Source of the DNA: Neolentinus lepideus HHB14362 ss-1
Taxonomy: Eukaryota > Basidiomycota > Agaricomycetes > Gloeophyllales > Gloeophyllaceae
NCBI GenBank assembly: GCA_001632425.1
Contig: KV425556.1
Coordinates: forward strand, 389,597 to 453,596
Length of the DNA: 64,000 nt
Reading direction: 5' to 3'
Position numbers and translations under genes: made by a program. Below the pieces are notes generated by a model, which saw nothing but the letters and a program-made list of their open reading frames with translations, searched no databases and had not been told where the DNA came from. Shown one piece after another: positions 57,238 through 64,000 of the stretch. Position 1 is the first letter of the stretch. Each line of letters starts with the position of its first letter.

Positions 57238-60200
57238 CTACTTGAACGTCAACGACTGATTCCCACTCTTCACCTCCCGATGCGCCCTTGGTGGAGCAGG
57301 GAAATTACCATACTGGTACACAGGCTCTGCACGTATCATCAGCATCCCACCTTTCGTAGCACTAAATCAGACACAACCAACTGACCTTTGGCTTTCTCTC
57401 TCTGCCTGCGCTTCTTCTTCCCCGCCGGCGCGTCTTCCACATCCGGTGCATCATCCAGAATATTTGAGACAGTAGAGTAGTCGAACGGCTCCACCACTTC
57501 CTCTGCGTCGACGCTGGACTTGGACTTCTCCTTTGCAGCCTTGGGCTTGTCGGAGCGCTTGCGTTTTCTCTGTCGCGCTTGTCCAACGAGGACAATAGTG
57601 TCGTCCAGGACCTCGATTGTAGGTTTGGGTTGGCGCTGCGAGGGCGGAACGAAGGGTATTTCGGCTGGCTGCCCGGTAGCGGGAGGCTCGGGTGCTGGAG
57701 CTGGAGGTGATGGGTCTGAAGGCTGGGACTTTGCTGCAGAGAGTAATGCCTAGATGAAGGAGTCATGTATCGGTCTTAACCTTGTGGAGTGGGGTAAATG
57801 AGGACTCACGGTAGGAACTGTTGGTGCTATCGACAATGTACTATGAATCCGAGACACAACATCCTGGAACCGGTCGTGGAAGGCCTGGGCGCCCTGTGTT
57901 GGCTGCAAAAAGCAATGAGCACTTCCCAGCAACTGACAGCTTTGAGAACGCCCACCTGTGCATCGCCAAACAGTGAGCTCCGAGGCGCAGCGTATCTAGC
58001 CCGAACAGCTGCTGAGGGCGTCAACGTGGATCCAAATAACGACGACGAGGCGGCCTTCATCGAGGTCGAGCCTTGGTCTAATGCAAGCTCAGCACGGAGG
58101 TGAAAAGAGGAGATTGCACTTACTCGTCGGCCATAGCCTCGAATTTGACGAAGTAGTACTTGCATTCGCCTCCTGCGTTGCGGTTGTCTTCTCGACACCC
58201 TCCATCATGTCATCTTCACTAGCCCCAGGTCGCTCAGAGATGACAGCAGGCTCAGGCTTCGCAGCAGACGTCCCAAGGGACGCCTTCACAACGTCCTTAA
58301 TTCCGTCCAACAACTCCTTCGCACGTCGCTTGATTACTGGCGGCACAGGCTGGAATGCTGCGAGGAGAGCGACCATATCCGCTGGCGGTCTCTCTGCAAG
58401 CTGGAAAATATAATGGTTGGGGAGAATATATCTAATGAGTCAGCGTCAGGTCCTCCACGATTCACGAGGGAAGTCTTCTTCATGAAGAGGGCGAAGAGCG
58501 CACCTCGTACTCTCGTCCTCCTCTCTAGCCACCCTATCTCTCCACGCATGCACAAACTTATACACCGCTCTCTTCATCCTGTCCACCGAGTTACTCGGCC
58601 CGTCCCATGCATCCCTACTCAACGCCACCTTATTCCACTTCCTCGCCAGCGTATCCCACCCACCCGGGCCAGTGCCTTCCTCCTCATCATACACCTCACT
58701 CTCATACAACCTCAGCGCCGTCTCCTCCGACCTCTTCAGCACCTCCCGGAGCAACACATCTTTTGCGACAGGCGGGGAGTCAGATATATGAGGGGAGGCC
58801 GGTGACTGAGCTCGGGAATTGGCAGCGGAAAGAGAGCGGTCTAGGAGCGCGTTCCGCAGGTTGTCGTAGATGTAGAGGAGGTAGTGCGTATCTGAACGTG
58901 CGTATTCGAGCATTTCTTGGGGGAGCGGGCGGATCCGCCAGTCGGCGAGCTGGTACCGCTTGTCTGGTGTGAAGTCGCAGTACATCTCGAGTAGGCTTGC
59001 GAGGCCGTGCCGGGGAAAGTCTAGTATAGTGGGAAAATTAGAGGACAGTGAATCGTTCGTGGATAACGGTGACGCACCTAGCACCTTCGATGCGTGGAAG
59101 GTATCGAAGAGGTTCACTACATAGATGTTAAAGTTTTGCTGCAGCCAGACGATATCACTTTCAGCACCATGGAAGACCTGCACAACACTTCAGTATCATC
59201 CTTGCCGTTGCAGAGCTTACAAGGGCACCTTGACCACCTGTGGATCCGTGAAGGCCTCGTTCAAGGCCTCCATCTCTTCCCTAATCTCGGGCACCAGACA
59301 GTCGACCACGAAGTCCTCATCACGCGTGCTAATCTGCATCAGACACACGAACCCAGCGAAGCTCCTATAGTTATGATACTCCAAGTCTACCGCTATCTCT
59401 CTCACACGCTGCTTGTCGGTGAGCTTCGCGAGCATGTTCGCGGACTGCTCTGGGGTAGAAACATAGCTGAATGGCGTATCATTGAACGACGATGGTGGTG
59501 TTAGGGAAAAAGCGGAGGTGAGTTGGTGCGTGGAGTAAGAGAGGTGCGTGATTTCGTAGTGGTAAGGGTGCAGGGAGTTTTGGGAGTTAGATTCGGAGGA
59601 TTCCAGAAAGACGTAGCCGAGTGGGACTTGGGCATTGTATTTGTGCTTCAGACGAGGCCGCCAAACGTCTCCACTAATATTTGATGGAGGTGTCTTGAAT
59701 TTGAGCTGCGGTTTCGGCAGGTGAGACGCGTGTTGGAGGGTTGGGTCGAGCCGACCTCGAGGTGCACTGGGTTTCTGCGTAATTCACAACATGTAAACTC
59801 GAATAATAGAAATTTTGATCTATTCTTTGATTACCTTTTGAGTTGCAGTTTGGGGTTCATTCACTGCAATAATAGGTGCTTTGATCCGACCTGAGAACTG
59901 GTCTAAGCTCATGTCCTATAAATTACTTCAATTGATTGCATTAACACTAAAGTACACGACCTTCTCACAGCACGTTCTAACAGATGGTCCATGGCATCCA
60001 CAACCAGTGAATGGAAGCTATCCACAATATCATCCTGGCTCTCTAGCTTCGCCTTTCCCTTCCCCCGGGAGTTTGATGTCGAAGCCAGATTAAGCAAAGC
60101 ATTAGTGAGAGACAGCACTTTCGACGAGCAGACATCCAGGTCATTTGCAAGGTCACCATCGATAGAACGGTGGAAGGGTATGTCAGAGGGGAGAGCGACC

Positions 60201-60301
60201 GCGAATTTCGTTGCCTTGAGAGCCGTGCTCTGCAGCTGGAGGTTATACTCGTCGAATGCAGACGACGATAGGACAGATTTAGAAGACGAGGCGGACGCCA
60301 T
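57238..60301 (-). CDS. RRP6: Exosome 3'-5' exoribonuclease Rrp6 (EXOSC10)
   Basis: Nuclear exosome-associated DEDD-Y nuclease that trims rRNA, snoRNA and other RNAs. ATG 60301 opens 'MASASSSKSVLSSSAFDEYN'. The N-terminal PMC2NT-like helical part, which would bind the Rrp47 cofactor, includes 'SLTNALLNLASTSNSRGKGK' and 'VVDAMDHLLERA'. The exonuclease domain shows 'EIAVDLEYHNYRSFAGF' (D-x-E), 'VFHGAESDIVWLQ' (third acid) and 'LEYARSDTHYLLYIYD' (Y-x3-D). An HRDC domain follows ('REEDESTRYILPNHYIFQLA', 'LLAAFQPVPPVIKRRAKELL'). The C-terminal tail is Lys/Arg-rich ('QARQRKRKRSDKPKAAKEK', 'GKKKRRQREKAKE') and ends 'HREVKSGNQSLTFK' with stop at 57238. Domain order and catalytic residues are complete. 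Confidence 0.94.
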
Positions 60302-61367
60302 TATCGCACTCAGTGATTTGCCCGCAGAGAGGCCAGAAAGTCGCAAGACCAGTCAAAGACCAGTCAGCAGTTATACTGGTCGAAAGCAGAGTGGAAGGGA
60401 AAATATGCCGCAGGTGCTTCTGGCCGGTTCGGATCCCCGGAGTTCACCCGGGGACACACCGGAGCATACCTGGGAGACCAAATATTGTATCAACAGCTTG
60501 ATTGCTGTCAACAAGTCGACGCGTTGTTCTCGTTCTGACCGTTGACCCTGTCCTCGAGGCTGGAGCTCGTGTATGACTGTCAACTTCGTCGGTCGACGAT
60601 CGTTCGAGCAGCTACTGATACGCTACTTGAGTCTTGCGAGCCGCCTCCGCCGCAATTTAACTTTCATGCCCATAACCTGGAAATTAACCTATGCACTGCT
60701 CGCGACTGGGTCCACGAGGCTTGCATTTAACGATTTGGTCTTTGGTCTGTGGCAGCTAAAACCTAATGATAGTCGCAATTCTATCGTCTATGCAAATACG
60801 ACACCAGAACCAGCATGTCTTGGCTTGCCGACAACTCTTCGTCCACGACTGCGGCGGTCCTTCACGAATCATTCGTGCAAAAGTGTAGACTGACCTGGAT
60901 ATAGAAACACGGACCACTCCAGCCATCGTCATTGCACTGTTTGACTCAACTTAGAATTCTGCTTCGACGAACCCATTGTTCAGTAAGTCTGACGATTATT
61001 AGCTATAGCTACTGTCCACCGTGCGGTGGATCTCGCCCCCCAATCTGGCTAAAGACCAACGCAGAGCCCATCGCTCCCGCCATAGTCAGCTCCTACTTGC
61101 ATTTCTTAACGACGCTGTCGAGTCGTTCAAACGCGTGCTCGAGAAGTGACCTGCGGAACGAGGCACCCACGGCTGTGTTCAAGTTGATGTATCAGGAAGC
61201 AGTGTCGGCGCAAGAAGCCTGGACGTCCGTGCAAGTGCGAGATTGTGAAAAAACATGTGCGATTGCGGGAAGGAGGTGATGCATCAGTTCGAATATGCCG
61301 GGTCCTGTCTTTGCCGACATTCTTTTCACCCCACCAAGCTCCCACCATACCTTTCCTACCCGCGACC
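60302..61367. other. Spacer with repeat copy A and short open frames
   Basis: About 1.07 kb between the divergent RRP6 and kinase-copy start codons. It contains direct repeat A (60617-60903). A small plus-strand stretch near 61055-61148 reads 'HSQLLLAFLNDAVESFKRVL' before a stop; it may be a relic exon, but no family was recognised. Confidence 0.4.
60617..60903 (+). repeat. Direct repeat flanking the kinase pseudogene, copy A
   Basis: Begins GATACGCTACTTGAGTCTTG and ends TGTAGACTGACCTGGATATA. It aligns in order with copy B at 63683-64000: shared blocks include CCATAACCTGGAA, TCGCGACT, AAAACCTA, AGTCGCAATTCTATC, GCCGACAA, CGGTCCTTCAC and CTGACCTGGATATA. The two copies differ by many substitutions and a few indels, so the duplication is not recent. 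Confidence 0.85.
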
Positions 61368-63284
61368 ATGTCCTCTGAGAATCTCGGCAAGTCGATGCCC
61401 ACCGCCGCAAATGCGCTCAACCCCGACGGTGGTTCCCCGAAGGCGACGATGCCGACGCAAGGCAACCCGGGAAGCTCGCGCATCGCCGGTGGCACCCTGA
61501 CGATCTCGGTGTCGGGCGCGCAGGGACTCTCGCTGCCTTCGGGCACCCTCATCCCGCCTGCCGTCCAGGCCGCGCAGGTGAGCCAGCAGGCGAAAGCGAC
61601 GGAGTGTGTTAGCCTGAGCAGTGTTAGGGAAGAGAGGCTCAGAGAGCGGGAGACGAAGAAGCGGGATAGCGTTGAGCGGATGCAGTGCTGGTGGCTCCCG
61701 TACTTGATCCTTGAGTTTGAGGTCAACCAAATCATCATCACGCCGCTTGGAGGCGTCATGGAGAACCCCGTATACATGTATCAAGCTCACTTGTGAGCAT
61801 CCAATTCTCTCTATTGCGTGCACTCTCGGTCTCATCATCCTTTCAGCGATGTATCTCACGATTCTGAGATCTCACTGCAATGCTACCTCCGCACAGACGA
61901 ACCGAAGCAAGGCGGCGACGGTATCGCTGGCAACGACATCTTGATGGGCGGCGTCTAGTTCACCCCCGACTTCGACAACCTCATCCCAGGACGGGAGGAA
62001 TGGCATGAACTGAGTAACGGCGCAGGGAAGATTCAAATCGGTGTCTCATACAGACCGAGTAGCGTACGTGGTTCGTTCCGGTTAATAGCGACTCTGTCTG
62101 ACACACCATGCAGGGCCAATCCCTCACAACCTCAGACTTCGAGTTGATCACCGCCATTGCCCAAGGCTCGGGCGGGAGGGTGATACAAATGCAGAAGCGA
62201 GATACACAGCGCATCTACGCCCTCAAGTCCATCCGAAAAGCGTACATTGTTGACCCAAAGGAGATCGCGCATACGCTTGCGGAGCGATCGGTCCTCGCGC
62301 GCGTACGGTGCCCATTCATTGTGCCTCTGAAGTTCAGTTTCCAGAGCGAGCAGAGACTCTACCTGGTTATGGCGTAATTGCTGTATTTACCTTCATTCAA
62401 GTTGAATTCTCATCCCCTCTTAGCTTCGTTAACGGTGGTGAGCTCTTTCGCCATCTCCAACAGGAAGGCCCTTTCTCGGGAGAGCGCTCCCGGTTCTACG
62501 CGGCCGAGCTCCTCCTCGCGCTCGAGCATCTCCACGAACTGGACGTCGTCTACCATGACCTGAAACCCGAGAACATCCTGCTCGACTACACGGGCCATAT
62601 CGCGCTGTGCGATTTCGGCTTGTGTAAGTTGAACATGAAGGATTCTGGTGCGACGAACACGTTCTGCGGGATGCCGGAGTACTTGGCACCGGAGGTACTG
62701 AATGGGCAGGGGTATAATAAGACGGTTGATTGGTGGACACTTGGAGTTCTCCTGTATGAGATGTTGGTTGGGTTACCGCCTTTCTATGATGGTGGGTTCC
62801 TTTTGCTATACGAAACTGTCCGAATGTTAAGCTTTGATACACCCAGAATCCACCGACATCACGTACCAGAAGATCCTCGAGAGCCCGCTCACCTTTCCCG
62901 ATCACATCTCGCCTTTGTCCAAGTCGATCCTTATCGGTCTCCTAACGCGGGACCCGACGAAACGGCTCGGTGTGAATGGGGCGGAGGAGATTAAGGGACA
63001 CGACTTTTTCAAGAAGTACATCAACTTTGATTTGTTGTGGCAGAAGAAGGTGGTGCCGCCGTTCAAGCCTAGCGTGGCGAATCCGGTGGACGTGAGCAGC
63101 TTCGATACAGTGTTCACGGAGGAGGCGCCATTGGACAGTGTGGTGGAAGGGAGCCACCTCAGTCAGACGGTGCATGATCAGTTTACTGGTGCGTGCGGTA
63201 GGGACTAAGATGAATCGCTGTGCGCTGATGATGTTGATAGAGGTCTCGTATGATAGGTCGAACATGCCCGTCAGCCCTGTATAG
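61368..63284 (+). pseudogene. Broken Ypk1-type AGC protein kinase
   Basis: The ATG at 61368 (MSSENLGKSMPTAANALN) leads into the N-terminal C2-like region of fungal Ypk1/SGK-type kinases ('GTLTISVSGAQGLSLPSGTL', 'YLILEFEVNQIIITPLGG', 'SEISLQCYLRTDEPK'). After 'GNDILMGGV' an in-frame TAG at 61956-61958 interrupts, and the expected sequence then resumes as 'FTPDFDNLIPG'. The kinase part follows with introns kept: '[14 protein letters not shown]', '[13 protein letters not shown]', '[20 protein letters not shown]', '[20 protein letters not shown]'. Key residues are altered: the glycine loop reads GSGGRV, the catalytic loop YHDLKPEN (Arg to His, codon 62554), the activation loop CGMPEY (Thr to Met, codon 62671), and the C-terminal hydrophobic motif ends 'FTEVSY' where FxxF[ST]Y is expected. 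Retained introns point to DNA-level duplication, not a retrocopy. A short C2-only product remains conceivable. Confidence 0.82.
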
Positions 63285-63682
63285 TTCGAAGGAAATATCA
63301 AGACTCAAGCTCATCTCCGAAATGAACTATCAAATCCCGGCGACGCTTTTGCCGTTGTGTATACCGGTCAATATGTTGAGGGCTCAAATACCCTTGTTAT
63401 TAACTGATATATGTAATTCATCTCAGGAGGTCCGTCAAGGACCTCTGGAGCATGCAGCGCCCTTCCGCGGTGGTTACAATCGCGACGTGTCCAGTTGCAT
63501 CAACACTCTGCCGTCAACATCGACCTTCGATTACGTCCGACTCTCAGGGTGTATGTTACTGAGGTTTCATACGATATTGACCATGTTTAGCATCTGGCTA
63601 GGAGCTGTTCGTCGTAACTCCGAACTCTATGCCCGATGAGCACACTCAGTCCACATTTACGTGGTTGAATAGTCCTCCCGGG
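63285..63682. other. Spacer between kinase pseudogene and repeat B
   Basis: 398 bases without a supported gene. Confidence 0.3.
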
Positions 63683-64000
63683 GATGCGCTACTCTTGTCT
63701 TGCGAGGCTGCGTCCGCCCATGGCCTGTTGAAAGTGGTCGCACTTTGACTTTCACGCCTATAATCAACCCATAACCTGGAATCCAACCTATGCAGTACTC
63801 GCGACTACCTCCATGAGGCTTGTATACAACCGCTTTGTCTGTGGCAGCCAAAACCTAGTAGTAGTCGCAATTCTATCCTCTGCGGCTGTGGGACAGCATG
63901 TCTCACAATACCAGGCCGGGCAAGCCGACAATCCTTCGTCCAAGACTGTGACGGTCCTTCACAAGTCACTCGTACAAAAGTGTGGACTGACCTGGATATA
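63683..64000 (+). repeat. Direct repeat flanking the kinase pseudogene, copy B (reaches window edge)
   Basis: Begins GATGCGCTACTCTTGTCTTG and ends TGTGGACTGACCTGGATATA at base 64000; it may continue past the window. Same orientation as copy A, about 3.07 kb downstream. It carries an extra insertion of about 30 bases near 63720-63765 relative to A. Confidence 0.85.

Noticed and set aside
61127..61777. Minus-strand 216-codon frame over the kinase copy
   Set aside because: It overlaps clear plus-strand Ypk1-type homology and has no recognisable motif; a shadow frame.
61921..61958. Reading the TAG in the kinase copy as the end of a 38-base intron (GTATCG to TCTAG)
   Set aside because: It would remove conserved coding sequence ('GNDILMGG'), is too short for introns in this window, and leaves the downstream frame shifted.

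Overview
This window looks like nuclear DNA from a filamentous basidiomycete, most likely an Agaricomycete. The evidence is gene style and content. Protein genes are cut by many short GT-AG introns of about 45-70 bases. Both strands are coding with modest spacers. Several families typical of mushroom-forming fungi are present: a DUF6533 membrane protein, local F-box-like paralogues of the 'LACTDGGATGCSLSLVS' type, an A-T-R NRPS-like reductase and a fungal OPT transporter. I assembled gene models by eye from reading-frame pieces and splice sites, so internal exon borders are approximate unless positions are given. I saw no tRNA, rRNA or CRISPR array.

Layout, left to right. 0-5.4 kb: a flavin monooxygenase cut by the left edge, divergent from a Zn2Cys6 transcription factor. 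6-11.7 kb: an Aurora kinase gene divergent, over only 220 bases, from a hAT-transposase-derived gene carrying three tandem BED-like zinc fingers. 11.8-16.1 kb: a DUF6533 7-TM-like gene and the CAAX protease Rce1. 16.5-23.6 kb: a local F-box-like family (two intact copies, one frameshifted copy, one scrap) interrupted by the mitochondrial processing peptidase beta subunit. 24.1-30.8 kb: a large N-terminally Met-Gly RING-H2 protein and a FIST-domain protein. 31-32 kb: a gene-poor stretch holding a roughly 1 kb element with inverted ends. 32.6-38 kb: electron transfer flavoprotein beta, a class III CoA-transferase and an F-box protein, all on the minus strand. 39-53 kb: an OPT transporter, an MFS exporter and an A-T-R NRPS-like enzyme, all on the minus strand. 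55.6-60.3 kb: Iwr1 and the exosome nuclease Rrp6, convergent. 60.6-64 kb: a broken Ypk1-type AGC kinase flanked by two direct repeats of about 0.3 kb.

Much of the window is housekeeping: Aurora, MPP-beta, Rce1, ETF-beta, Iwr1 and Rrp6. The accessory material lies between these genes. The main points of interest are the three-finger hAT-derived gene, which looks domesticated; the decayed kinase between direct repeats; the inverted-repeat element at 31-32 kb; the F-box paralogue cluster with visible decay; and the NRPS-like reductase next to an exporter.
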